From Impatiens glandulifera (lineage: Eukaryota; Streptophyta; Magnoliopsida; Ericales; Balsaminaceae), in contig NC_061866.1 in NCBI RefSeq assembly GCF_907164915.1, positions 46,617,370-46,681,369 on the forward strand: DNA of 64,000 nucleotides. Reading direction: 5' to 3'. Position 1 is the stretch's first letter; each line of letters begins with the position of its first letter. Of this stretch, positions 34,097-46,620 are shown one piece after another. Below the pieces are notes generated by a model. It ran no database searches. It was given only the letters and a program-made list of their open reading frames with translations, and was not told where the DNA came from. The translations under genes were made by a program, and so were the position numbers.

Positions 34097-35961
34097 ATGG
34101 CTTCTTCTGTCTATTCCATGAAGAACCAACTCACGATTCTCCTCAAGACAGCCAAAACAAGATCGCAAATTCGAAAAATACACGCCCAGCTAATCACAAC
34201 GAACCTTATTGGTGACCCCTTCATCGCAGGTCGCTTACTCTTTTTGCTTGCTTCCAACATAACCACAATGACATGTGCAGAACTTGTATTTTCTCAAATT
34301 CATGAACCCAATACTTTTTCTTGGAACACAATTATGAACGGCCATATTTCAACCTCAAACCCAAGAAAGGCTTTAGATTTCTTCACCCAAATGCGAAATA
34401 ATGGGATCACGACAGATGCGTATACTTATTCATTTGTGCTCAAGGCTTGTGGGATTATTGGTGGGTTATTGGAAGGAATGGTTATTCATGGAGAAGTTGC
34501 AAAGACAGGGTTTTGCAGCAATGTGTTTGTGAGGAATGGTTTGATTGGGATGTACTGGAAATGTAAAGAAAAGGGTTCTGCTGAGTTGCTGTTTGGTGGA
34601 TTCTTAGGTAGAGACTCTGCTTCTTGGAACTTGATGCTAAATGGGTACGTGGGTTGTGGAGACATGAATGATGCACAGAAGCTGTTCGATGAAATGCCCA
34701 AGAGAGATGTGTTTTCTTGGTCCATTATGATTGATGGGTATGGTAAGGTGTGGTCAAATTAGGAAAAATAAACTCCGATTAGCTTACACATTCTTATTAT
34801 GCTATCTAACACGCCTGTAAACATTCATTTCAGAAATTAGGCGATGTGGCTCGTGCGCGTTTACTATTTGACTGCATGCCCGAGAGAGATCAAGTAGCTT
34901 GGAACTCAATGATTGCATCATATTCAAAAATTGGAGATATATCCTCAGCTAGACAATCATTTGACAAAATGGAGGAGAAAAATGTGATCTCTTGGAGCAT
35001 CATGATTGATGGCTATGCTCAACATGGTTGTCCTAAAGAATCTCTGGTCCTCTTTAGGGATATGCTTAGGCAGGGGATCAAACCAGACAGTATGTCAGTA
35101 ATGGGTGTTTTATCCTCTAGTGCACAATTAGGCGCACTTGATAATGGCAGATGGATACACAAGTATATCGATAGCAAGTCAATTTCAGACATGGTTGTTC
35201 AAACCGCATTGATTGATATGTACATGAAGTGTGGAAGCATCTATGAGGCTTGTCTAGTCTTCAAAGCCATGTCCAGAAGAAGCGTTCTTACATGGAATGT
35301 GATGATTACTGGTCTTGGCATGAATGGTTTTGGGAAATCTACCCTTGAGTGTCTCGCTAGAATCCTTCGAGAAGGGACTTCAATGGATGATCTGATTTTC
35401 CTCAGTATACTTAACGCCTGTGGCCTTGCAGGTTTTGTTAAGGAAGGTCTTGCTGTTTTTGATCTGATGAGAATTCAAAAGGTGGAACCAAAGCTTGAAC
35501 ATTATGGTTGTTTGATTGATTTATTAGTTAGAGCTGGACAACTGAGTGAAGCTGAAGCTGTTATAGAGTCCATGCCCAAGAACATGAAACCGAATGCAGC
35601 TATTTGGGGATCTTTTTTACTGGCATGTAGAGTTCATAAAAATGTGGCAATGGCGGAACGTGTAATTAAGATGCTTGTTGAGATGGGAGCTGATGATTGT
35701 GGAGCTTACATTCTTATGTCGAATATCTACGCAGAGGCTGGAAACTGGGAATGTGGGATGAAGATGCGGAGAATTATGGGAGAAAGGAACGGTAATAAGA
35801 AGAAAGAAGCAGGAAGGAGTGTAATTGAGATAGATGGGGATGTGGCGGAGTTTGTTAGTGGGAAAATGGTTGGTACTCGAAATCATCAACGGTTAGAAGA
35901 AATGCTAGTATCCTTTTCGAGTTTACCAATAGACGAACATGTTCAATTAATGAATGTCTGA
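34097..35961 (+). CDS. PLS-class pentatricopeptide repeat protein, E subgroup
   Basis: Start at ATG 34097 (context GCCATGGC); an ATG at 34028 in the same frame is possible but gives an atypical start. The product is about 592 residues if an 86-bp intron (34748-34833) is removed. PPR/PLS motifs run throughout (NTFSWNTIMNG, DVFSWSIMIDGY, DQVAWNSMIASYSKIGD, MVVQTALIDMYMKCGS, SVLTWNVMITGLG). The end has E/E+ features (AIWGSFLLACRVHKN, AYILMSNIYAEAGNW, AGRSVIEIDGDVAEFVSG). No DYW domain follows. Such proteins bind organelle RNA, often for C-to-U editing, in mitochondria or plastids. The break at DGYGK..LGDVARAR sits inside one repeat. Most genes of this class lack introns there, so the junction is odd (see findings). 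Confidence 0.85.
34748..34833 (+). other. Putative 86-bp intron in the PPR gene
   Basis: The reading frame is broken by a TAG between DGYGK and LGDVARAR. GTGTGG follows codon AAG and ATTTCAG precedes AAATTAGG, with CTAAC as a possible branch site. Removing it keeps the frame and adds one lysine relative to the expected repeat. A stronger donor two bases into the previous codon (G|GTAAGG) used with the later acceptor ATTAG|GCG also keeps frame but loses two residues. Confidence 0.55.
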
Positions 35962-37528
35962 GTAGAGAAGATATGGATACGCTAATGAAGATTGAAATCC
36001 TATTAGCAATGGCGCTGCTACTGCTGCTGAGAGGGAGTCGAAAGGGGTTTAGAGCGGTTGAGAGGAGGGTTCGAGTTTCTGCTCTCACCCAAAGTCGAAA
36101 GTATTTATCAAGAAACAACATAATCCAGCAGATAGGAGAACAATCAATTTTGTTGGTAACATTCATTAGTAGATAACATTTTCAGCTTGTTGATTTATAT
36201 GCTTTGAATTGATTAATTCTTATCAATGTAAGGTATATATATCAAGATTAATAATAAGTTTAGATATATATTTATATTTACTTATCTTTTTAGTGTGCAA
36301 ATTTTTACCCTTCAAAAGGGCATATAATTTAGGGTATCCAAATTGATTTGAATCTTAACTGATATACCGACTAAATTTAGGATATAAAGTTTTGATATAA
36401 TAAAATCATGATTAGATATAAGTTTTATTTAAATAACCGAACTAATCTTATTAATTAAAATTACAATGTATTGGATCTTTTTATTTTGTTATAGATATAC
36501 AAGTTTAATTATTTTTGTCTTTGTTTAATAAGAAAATTTGTTATTATGAATGTGTTTTTGTAGTTTATTTTGTTTGATTAATTGTTTTAAAATTAGTTAA
36601 AAAAAACTATAGAGGTATAGAATCGCAAAAATTATCAAACCAATTCGTATTCAATAAATCCAATTTGTCTATAGTATATGTCTTGATAGAGTAACAAATA
36701 TAATAAATCTGAATTTAAATTTATAAAATATAGACTCAATTCTATCCAGGGATGGACCCAAAATTTCGAATTAGGGTGGGTTTGAAAAGAATTTAGGGTG
36801 GGCTTAAAATAATAACGAGAAAATTTTGAAAAAAATAAGTATATAAAAGTAAAGTTTTACCATATTTTTAATAATTAGATAAAAAAAATAATGAATTATA
36901 TTAAAATTTTTTAAGAAATTAAGGGTAATGTCATATTTTTACGGGAATTTTTTTTTTTTTTGGTTGTGCTTTAGCCCACCGAGCCCTATATAGATTCGTC
37001 ATTTCCTATCCTCGATTGGTTTTGGGAGATGGGAGTATGGGTTGGGTCATGATACTTACCTATTCATTTTGTTTTTTAATTATAAAGTTAGTAAGATTCT
37101 CTGAATCAAAATCCTAATCTTTTGAATTATGTAATAATTTATTATTTATTTTCCTCTCATGTTACTTTTTGGGTTGGACTGTGACCCTAAACATTAATAT
37201 GAATTAAAATGACATGAATAATTAAGGACAAATGAGTTCCAATAATCATTTTGATCAAACATGCACAATTATATTAATCTCGCAAGCAAATTGACTGGTA
37301 CAAAACAGACCAGTTTCAAACATATGAAGACATCCCTTACATTTGAGAGACCATGCCTCATTTATTCAAGAAAAGAAAATCAGGGAACAAATCAAAATAC
37401 AAGAACATGAGTCAGGCAGCCACAGATCGATCGATGTAAGCCCAAGCTGACATGCATGAACACCCTGATCATCGTCACACACGAAACAAGAACAAAAACA
37501 AAAACAAAAAACGAAAAAGGACCCTTAT
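35962..37528. other. Intergenic spacer with an hAT-like repeat
   Basis: AT-rich DNA after the PPR stop. A MITE-like element lies at about 36748-37013: CAGGGATGGACCCAAAATTT at the left, GCCCACCGAGCCCTATATAG at the right, and TTAGGGTGGGTTTG, which matches the element at 7035-7182 in reverse. Short frames at 35973-36176 have no family match. The final 250 bases hold the 3' flank of the peroxidase gene. Confidence 0.5.
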
Positions 37529-38905
37529 TTAGTTGACAAAAGCACAATGCTTCCTTATTTCACCAGAACTTCCAGCTCCAATATTTCCCATCTTAATCAT
37601 AGACTCGGCAAAGTCCTTAAAGAAGGTAGAACCATGAGTAGCAGATTGAAGTTTAACGTAGGATTTAGTTTGAGCATCGTCGAGAAGGGCGGCATCAGAT
37701 TGAAACAATCCACGTCTCTTGGATACCAATGTGTAGTAATCGTTGTCAAAGGATTTAAAGCTCCCGGGGTCCATTTCCACGAAAGTGGTGTTGTCTCCGG
37801 GCTTACACTTTGCCTTTAGGTGGGTAATGTAGTTAGGATCCAATGAAGGGTCGGTATCACCCTTACCCGTAAAGTTGTACAATCTGTTGTTGAACGCAAA
37901 ACAATGACCGATTCCAATTGTGTGTCCACCTGATAATTATTTAATCACACAATTATCGCAAAAGAAATACAATACATTTTATTTATAAAAAATGTTATTG
38001 CGTAGTTTGCATTACCCGAAAGAACGGCTAGGTCCTTGGAATTCAAACCTACGTTGCCAAAATTGCTCTTAAGCGACGATATGTTTGCAAAGGGAGATGG
38101 CAAGCCATTATCGGCTTCGGTCTTGATGGAGACTCTTCCATCTTTACGTCCTAAAGGCACATCCCAAAATGGTCCTTTTATCTGAAAACATAATTTTCAT
38201 TAATGTTTGTTAGAAAAAAAATTGATTAGAAACATTTTATATAATTTGATCTAAAAATTAATCAAAAAAATCATTAACTTTTCAACTAAAAATGTTTTAC
38301 CTAATTCAACTGCATCTTATAAAATAAAAATAGAATCATTTTACTTTGACAATTTTCAAAGTATTTGTAGTTGTGATGGTGATAGTGAGAAAATATTAAT
38401 TTTCAAATAATCTCTACTCATACCAATAAGACAGCATCTCTAGCAACTAAAGCCAAGATGTCGGCACAAGATACAACACCGGGACACTTGCTCTCGACGG
38501 CGGTCTTCACCGCGTCAATCACATGCCATCCTCTTAGAGTCTGGTTTGGGATTGATTCCTTCTCGGCTTTATTATTCTTCGTGGAGTTTAGAAGTACAGA
38601 CCCGTCACATCCCTGAAAATAAAATGTAACACAACATTTTTAAAAAAATTCTTATCTTATTAGAAAATAGTTAAAAAGAACAAATGAGATGAATTCAATT
38701 ATACCCTAACAAAGCAATCGTGGAAATGCATTCTTAGTAATGGAGCGGATAGCGAGGGGGCTCGAAGAATATAATGAGCTGTGGTCTCTTTGACAATATA
38801 TTCAATGGAAGGGCATGTTTTCTTGTAGTAGTCGAGTGTTAGACTCTGAGAATTTGCTACCATTAATGCAACCAAGAAAAGCTTGAAAATGATGGAGATG
38901 GCCAT
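37529..38905 (-). CDS. Class III secretory peroxidase
   Basis: Four exons: 38705-38905, 38424-38612, 38016-38181 and 37529-37929, the classic plant peroxidase layout, giving 318 residues. The start is the [10 protein letters not shown] methionine at 38905, followed by a signal peptide of about 20 residues; the frame upstream has no other ATG. Catalytic arginine R58 and distal histidine H62 lie in [17 protein letters not shown], and the proximal haem-ligand histidine H188 in [11 protein letters not shown]. Eight cysteines are present for four disulphides (KTCPS, HDC, GCDG, ESKC, VSCAD, GHC, AKCKP, KHCAF). The enzyme uses hydrogen peroxide to oxidise phenolics in the cell wall or vacuole, for example in lignin formation. 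No lesion is seen. Confidence 0.96.
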
Positions 38906-38966
38906 GTTCTTAAGCAAGATGAGAGATCTTCTTACTAATGATATGTTGGTTGATTGGAGAAGGTGG

Positions 38967-38974
38967 TATTTATA
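38967..38974 (-). promoter_or_regulatory. TATA box of the peroxidase gene
   Basis: The minus strand reads GCTATAAATACC about 65 bases upstream of the chosen ATG, a standard plant distance. Confidence 0.65.
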
Positions 38975-38999
38975 GCTAGGACTTCATGTATGTCCAATT

Positions 39000-41807
39000 A
39001 ATCAATAGTACTTCTTTAATTTCATTACAATAATATATAATATAATTGTATCTAGGACAATAAATTAAGTTGCTACTTGATACTAGACTTGTCAACTAAT
39101 TTAAAGGTCATTTCAATTTTCTAGTTAAAGGTAATCTTGATATTAAACAAAAATGTAGATTTGATACATGAAAAAGAAAAGATATATAGACAATAATTAC
39201 AACATAATTGTGGTTAAAAGAAAGTCATATCATATATAGAATGATTTTAATGCTACTAATTAACCAATACTAAAATTCAACCACCATTACTATGTATAGA
39301 CCCTATAAGAGACAATTTTTGATTGATTTCTGTTTCTGTTAATTAGTGAAAAATAAATGTTGGTGGTTGGAAATCATTATTGTTTACGAATTATTTACTT
39401 ACTTTTATGTTAATAAGACGATATATTATGATTATCGTTGAATTGTATCGTTTTCTTTTCACCTTTGTTAAAAATGTTTGTAGTTGGATACATTTCCTCT
39501 ATTTAACATATTTTTAAATTTAAATAATTAAACAAAAATGCAGTAAAAATTAACCCATAGTTAGTGGGGTACATCAATTAATTAATTTATTTATTTTTTC
39601 AATTTTCCATAACATAAGAAATAACAAGGGTATTAATTTATAAATATAGGGCCGGTCTTAAGTAAGATAATGTCAGCTAGGCGGCTAACTGCCTAGTGCT
39701 CCTTCCCACAGGCACCCACATTAAAAAATAATAATAAATAAAAAATATAACAAGGTTTAATTTCTAAATTAATCAACTAATTAAATTATGTTATTTTCAT
39801 TAAAAATAATATAAATTTATTATATTTATTTAATAAAACATAAAATATCAATATATGCATTTTCTAACTAAAATCTTAAAGAGTTTAAAAGATTTGAATT
39901 ATCATCAAGTTTTGATTTTATTTGATGGGTTGTTTATATTATGAGGAGCAGATAATCATTAGTTTACTGGTTTGAAATTAAGGAAAAATAAAATGATTAA
40001 TTATTAACTAAAATATTGAATTATCCTTTCTTAATTATTAGTAGAGAGAATCTTAGTTGGCTCACTTATGCAAATGAGAAAGACAAGAGGAAGACCGAAT
40101 ATTTGTATATAGTCACCTTAATTAATATATAAAAATCCAACTGCTATTTAATTTAATAAAATAAATTATTTGAGAAAAAATAATAATTATGGAGTCGACC
40201 ATGTTGTGTTCTGTATGCATGCTTGATTTGGCACTATCCATTTATGTTATCTTGAATGCATAGCTGGGGAAAAACTATTATTTTATTAAATATGATTAAT
40301 AAATAAATTAGTTAAGCAATTTATAATAAAAAAAAAAAAATAGTATGATCAACTTGGACTACTAACTGCTCCAAAAGAAACATATCCAACTCCCCCATGC
40401 ATGGGCAATTAAGTACAGTCTAAGATTAATTAATATTCATTGATCTGTAAAAGCTAATCATCACATTAACTTTTCCAAATATATTTTTTTAAACCCACAT
40501 TAATAGCACACTTCAAATTAATAAATTTATGATGAAAAATCAAACTTTAAAACATTTAGCCTTAGGGTAGACTACATATTCTTCGATTTAATATATTTTC
40601 ATTTAAAAATACTAATAAGTTTTTTTTTCTTAATTAATTAAGACTTTCGTCATATTTGTTGTCATCTCTGGCTCAAAACTCATTCTCAAACTCAAACTCA
40701 AATTGCAGTAAGTGTCATATTAAAAAATAATTTATCTCCAACCCGTTCTAAATCTGATGGTATATATATCAACATTCGAACAAAGATAAATTTCACTTTC
40801 GTTCAAAATCTTGGATAGAGATTTTTCCAACACATTAATTTGCTCGTCTTGTTCTCCTTCATCAATAATTGTTATTGAATTTAAATTAGTTTATTTTTAA
40901 AGTCATACTAAAAAAATTATGTGACTTATGAATCACTTAATTAAAATTTTAGTCTTTACACATATTGGTGTTATTTCAATTTCAAAATTTTCGACTCATC
41001 ATTATAGTCCAAGAACGACATAAAATTGATTTTTAAGATATATTTTTTATTATTTGTAAATTAATATTTTATATTTAAATCTTATTTGATTCAACTAGAA
41101 CTAATTTATTATCCAAAAACGATTATATTAATGTATATGTGAACAGTGCACCGACAAAAAAACAACTAATGTATAACTAAGAATTAGTTATAATAAAAAT
41201 GACATCAAGAATTAATGGCTTTGGTCATATATTTATTTAAATGATTGGAGCAGTGGTCTAGGTTAAAAAATTCCATTTGAACAAGACAACAAGGTAGGGT
41301 CATGTAATTTCACATGCATTCTCAATAATTAACTTAATTAATTTATCATTATTCATAACTACTACGTACCATAATTTAATATCAAATATTATATTAAATG
41401 TTAATAATTATGTCAGATCACTCTCTTTTAATTATGATACTAATTAATAAAATTACTAAGAGTAAGTTTGGATTAATTCATTCTTAGTGGATTAGTAATT
41501 TGTTAAATGGAATATACGATTTTGAAAATCACGAGGACTAGGATATTCTCAGCATAGATATTGATTAAGATGTTTATCTCCTTAGTGAATAATTAAGATA
41601 CAACAAATATAATTTTTTTATAACTAATTTAACTTTACTTAAAGTAATTAATTAGAAAATATTCTAAGGATGTTAAAGTGGAGAAGAAGAAAAAGAAAAA
41701 GTTCGAATTAATATTAATTTTAATATTTATATAAATTGAGATGTGTGAACAAGATAAAAAAACATAATTATTTTATAACTAATTTAACTTTAAGGAGCCT
41801 AATCTAT
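39000..41807. other. AT-rich intergenic region
   Basis: No gene found. At 39653-39720 the text TAGGGCCGGTCTTAAG, then CTAGGCGGCTAACTGCCTAG, is a one-ended fragment of the hAT-like GGGCCGG repeat family. The remainder is AT-rich and has no recognisable end or frame. Confidence 0.5.
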
Positions 41808-42480
41808 CACTAGTAGAAAAAAAAAATTAAGCAGAGTAAAACACCTTGAAGAAAGAGAAAATGACTTCAGTAATCCGATAACAATAAATTCTATCGCAGC
41901 GTCTCGGTGATACGACTGTCGATAAAATAGGTTGTCGGGCATGAGAAAAGATTAAAACTTTCCAATCAACAATATATATAAATTCAGGACAAACATACGA
42001 ATTCGCAAATTTATCTAATACGAAATGTTATATTCATTTAGCAATTTTCAATTACTTAAGTAAATTTATGGTGAACTCCATAAAATTAAGAATATGATAT
42101 TAATTCTAAGATAACAAGTGGTCTTAACCTAACATCTAGCATCGTTATCAGTTAGATAGAGAAATAGTACATTTTTTTTATGGTGAACTCCACAAACTAT
42201 CTCGATTTGTCTAAGATAGACCTCGACCAATGATAGACTTCTTGAGATTGGAGAAAGAGAGAGTCAATCTTATCGCGAGCAGGATTAAGCAAGCAGGATC
42301 GCCGAAGAAAAGAGAAACGTGCGGGAGCCAAGAGAGGAAGAAGAAAGAGAAGCGGCCTAGGGAAAAATATAATCTTATCACCGAGAGTATTCTTTCGCCC
42401 TTGGTAAAATAAATATCGCCGAGAAAGTTCTTTCACTCTCGGAGATCTTTCTCGATAATTGTTCATCTTTTACTCGTGAA
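41808..42480. mobile_element. CACTA-type transposon end, remnant
   Basis: CACTAGTAGAAAAAAAA at 41808 is the standard plant CACTA (En/Spm) terminal sequence. The following 650 bases are less AT-rich and hold repeated words typical of CACTA subterminal regions (CGATAAAATAGG, TATCGCCGAGAAAG, CTCTCGGAGATC). No matching right end (CTACTAGTG) and no transposase frame are seen, so this is a truncated or deleted copy with an approximate right border. The two overlapping frames at 42197-42466 are not supported as genes. Confidence 0.55.
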
Positions 42481-43337
42481 TACAAAATTATAGATGAAAT
42501 TTTTTATAATCAAGATGTTAAAGCTATGAAAAAAAGAATATGTTATCTTATGTTATGTTGGAGAATTATATGAAAATAGTATAGAGTTGATTTCGAGACT
42601 TAATTAGAGTTTGTTTAGTGTAAATATTTTATTTTTGAAATAATATATTTTTTTGGAAAAATATATATATTTTTTTACTCTTTTTTATTTTTAACAAAGG
42701 TCATTTCATTATGGAAAAACAAATAGAAAAATAAAAAAAACTATTTATGAGCACATTGTCATGTGATGCTTAAGTTTGAGTAACATACACATTTGGACTG
42801 TTTTAGGAGTAAAGTAAAGATTACTCTAAATAACTATTAATTAACTTATCATTGACATTCATAATTATCTAATGGGTATCTTATGAAACAAAAGACATAA
42901 AAACACACTACTATTCTAACAATAGAGACACTCCCTATCTTTGATATTTGATCTTTCATTTTTCATTTTCTAAAATTATAATATATATATATAATAAAAT
43001 TTATATATAAATATTATTAAATAAACAAAAAAAAAAAAACTAAGTAATGATATTTAATATTTTGATTTTTTTTTTTGTAAGATTAACTATTTTAATTTAT
43101 ATATAACTTTATTTATTTAAAATAGATAAAATTATTTTTTTCGTAAACAATTTTATTTAAATATATAGAATTCTATTTAAAATAAATACAATTCTAAATT
43201 TTACTAAAATTAATCATTTTAATTTTTTTTTTCGAATTTGTTAAATATTTATTGAATAAATAACAAAATAAAACGCTAAATAATAAAAATATATTTTAAA
43301 TTAATAATTTTTTTTTTAATACTATAAACTTATTCTA

Positions 43338-43375
<38 letters not shown>

Positions 43376-43953
43376 TAATAAGGTATCATAAATAAAATTA
43401 TATGTAAATTAAAATTATTAATCTTATTAAAAAATTTTAAAGTTATTAATCATATTAAAAAATTCAAAATATTATTAAAATATATAAAAAAAATTAAATA
43501 TTATGAAGTTATTTTAATAAATAAGAAAAAAAGAATTTTATATATTTTAAAAAAATAGAGGGTATACCTTAATGTTTTATCTATATTTTATACTTACCAA
43601 AAATTTCTGTATACAAAAAAATCATACATTTACCTTAACATGATTTCGGTATACCTTAATTTCAAAATAAAAAAATTAATACATTTTTTTTACCTTGATT
43701 TCGGTATACCTTATTAGTACTATATTTTTTGATACCTAAAAAACATATTAACTTTAAAAAAATTTATCTTGTCCAATTGAATAATATTTCAAGTATAATT
43801 ATATTTTGATATTATTAAAAAAATTATATTTCTATAATTAAATTAATATTAAATTTATTTAATTCATAAATATTATTTCGGTATATCTAGATATACCAAG
43901 TTAGATTTCTTGAATTGATAAAATAAATAAGAACTATTTGATTGAGTTCTTGA
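42480..43953. other. AT-rich spacer with (TA)n and degenerate repeat
   Basis: A TA run lies at 43341-43371. From about 43560 onward, words such as TTTCGGTATACCTTA recur; together with 44180-44360, ending in TTTTTCCCACCCCTATAT, they resemble the CGGTATACC-type MITE-like repeats of plants, here badly decayed. No gene is visible. Confidence 0.4.
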
Positions 43954-44095
43954 AGAGAAAGATTGAAATAATATTACTGATTGAATGAATAATCTGTACA
44001 ATAATTTATCTATTTATAATAGTAAGAGAAAGATTGAAATAATATTATTGATTGAATGAATAATTTTTACAATAGTTTATCTATTTATAATAGTA
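43954..44095. repeat. 71-bp tandem duplication
   Basis: AGAGAAAGATTGAAATAATA starts at 43954 and again at 44025. The two 71-base units differ at only a few positions. The text resembles LTR leader sequence (ATTGAATGAATAAT, CTATTTATAATAG), but no element could be defined around it. Confidence 0.8.
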
Positions 44096-44359
44096 ATAGA
44101 GAAATAATTAAATTGAGAAAATATTGGTTATTATATTTAGTCTATTAATAGAAGATAAATAAATAATTTCTCTTATTTATTTAATACTTTATCCTACCAA
44201 AATTTTAAAAATCTCATACATTTACCGTACCAATAATTTCGGTATCTGTATCATACCTTATATTTTTTCAGTATACCTTAAAAATTGATATTTTTAATAT
44301 ATTGTGTTAAGGTATTTTCGATATATCTATAATTTTGCTAATTTTTCCCACCCCTATAT

Positions 44360-45089
44360 ATATATATATAAAAATTGTTAATCTTACTTTAAAAAAATAT
44401 AATATTTTATTCTTAAATATCATAATTTATTTTGTTGGTGTGTATTTAACAATTATTCTAAATAAAATGTATATAATAATTTTTAATTACTTGAATTGTC
44501 AAATTGGAGCACTTTATTGGGCAATTAAAATTTCGGACCACTCTTTTAAAACTTCACACTTTGAGGATCATTAGTGTTAAAATTATACCTAACTAGGTTT
44601 TGCCTTAATTGTTTTAAAAGTCGGATTATAAGTAAATAAAAAAAAATTATGTCTCACTAATTTAGTGAAATGACATTTATCTTTATTTATTTACTTATAA
44701 ATATAACATATATAATGAGTTAATGCATGTTCAAACCATTTATATAGTTAATTTCAACAATAAATAGTCTCAAATTGTGAGGTTTAAGAGAAAAATCTTA
44801 AATTCAAATTGACCCCAATTTGAAAATTTGACAATTTTTAATTAAAAATAAATAAATTATTATTTAAAAAAATTTTATTTTAAATTATTGATTTTAATCA
44901 TCATAATATACATAAATTAAAATATTAAGTTTATTAAAATTTAAAATAAAATTAAAATTTTATAATATTTTATTGCATATTTTTTTGAATTAAATGATTT
45001 AGTGAAATATACACATGTTAAACAAGCATATTTTAATTAAAATAAAGGTTTTGTGTTGCTAGGTATATGCTTAGAAACTTATAATAGAA
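44360..45089. other. AT-rich spacer
   Basis: No gene or defined repeat. The frame at 44335-44574 is low-complexity, rich in isoleucine, lysine and asparagine, and is taken as chance. Confidence 0.5.
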
Positions 45090-46620
45090 TTATGAAGAGA
45101 TAAAGGTTTATAGTTGCCGTTGTAGATACCTGATCTAATCCATTAATGCGCATATTTAACCGTTTAATGGGCTTTGACCTAGAGTCCATTTAGTTTTTGA
45201 AAAAATATCTATGTTCATTTATTCAATTTCAAAATAATTAGAAAATTGATAAGTTAAATGACTCAAGTTGCTCAAAGTACTGTTTGGGTTTGAATTTGAT
45301 GATTCAAGTTCGAGCAACTCGTTTAATATTAAACTTGAACTCGAGCTCATATAATACTTGATCGAGTTTTTGTCAAGTTTTTTTGAGCTTATTAATAAAT
45401 AATATATTTTTATTTTTTTAATATTAAAATTTCAAATAAATATTTTTTCTTTACAAATATTTAAAAATTTAATTTTAATTCAAATTTTTTAAATCAAGTT
45501 GAACATGCATGTAAATAGTCCAGTCCAAACTCAAATTTATAAAATCGTTCTTGAGTTCGAGTCGAGCTCCACTGCCTTGTCGATGTATACTTTATCTATT
45601 AAATACTTATACATTATAGTCCCTATACTTTTATACATATATTTAAACAGGTTACTATACTTTGTAATAAGTGCAGAACTTTATTTGATTCTCTGCATAA
45701 ACAACATATTATTATAATAAAGAAATTAGCAATTTATAATAAACACTTATCTCAATAATAATCTCAAATGCAACAATAATATATTCAAATAGATTGTAAT
45801 CTCATATGTAAAATATATTTACGTTTTATATCAAATATAGATGAGCATTTAAGGGCACCAGATAAAAAGAGAAGTAAAAATAATTAAAATTATTCACTAA
45901 TTGTAACTGATCGAACACACTTAAAACTCTTATAGGCAAATAAAAAATGTTTCTTACATATCTTAAATATAAGAAAGTTAGATAAAAATAATATTCATGT
46001 TTTTTTTTTTCTCTCTTTTTTAAAATTATTAGTCTAAATTGACAGTTTTTGGAATAATACTTTTCTTAGTTAATATTTCTCACCTTCCAAGAATTGATAA
46101 GGTTATACTTCATATCCCTTGGCTATATATATATATATGCTAGCATTTGCTTTTTGGAATTTTGTAGAGTTTTAACCATCAGCAATAAGATATTATTAAT
46201 AAAATTGAAATATTTATATATTATTTATAAAATTTGGGACACTAATGTTTTATATATTATTAATAAAATTGAAATATTTAAAATGTGTTGTGTATGCTTG
46301 TTTGTTGGGTATTCTGATAAATATTAAGTTCAAACCCCTTTAATTTAACTATAATTTATGTATTCCTTTACCCGACTATATGTGGGTAGCCTGAATATGA
46401 AAATTATTGAATTTATGATAGACAAATCTAAATAAATTTTATTCTGTAGAGTTTTAACCATCAGCAATAAGATATTGGCTTTGTTGCCATGCCCTAAGAT
46501 TCAATTGAATTGTTGTCTGCCTAAAATCATGCAAAAAGATTATGTCGCAACATAAAATTATGAGAAAATGACACGATTTCATTAACAAAATTTAGGTTTA
46601 TTTTCTAATCACTCTTTGCT
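45090..46620. repeat. Orphan flank of an F-box unit
   Basis: Several short blocks match flanks of the F-box cluster. About 45100-45175 matches the core promoter region at 22040-22100 (AGGTTTATAGTTGCCG, then AATGGGCTTT). About 45880-46010 matches 3770-3870 and 46000-46160 matches 22200-22540. About 46290-46620 matches 7560-7740, 9340-9630 and, inverted, 5210-5400. No F-box exon is left beside them. This is a dispersed, decayed unit about 20 kb from the main cluster. Confidence 0.6.

Noticed and set aside
35973..36176. 67-codon frame just after the PPR gene
   Set aside because: No recognisable domain and a frame overlapping on the other strand. It is more likely PPR 3' untranslated sequence.
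42197..42466. Overlapping 60- and 89-codon frames
   Set aside because: They lie in the CACTA remnant, have no family features and overlap on opposite strands. Taken as chance in a less AT-rich stretch.
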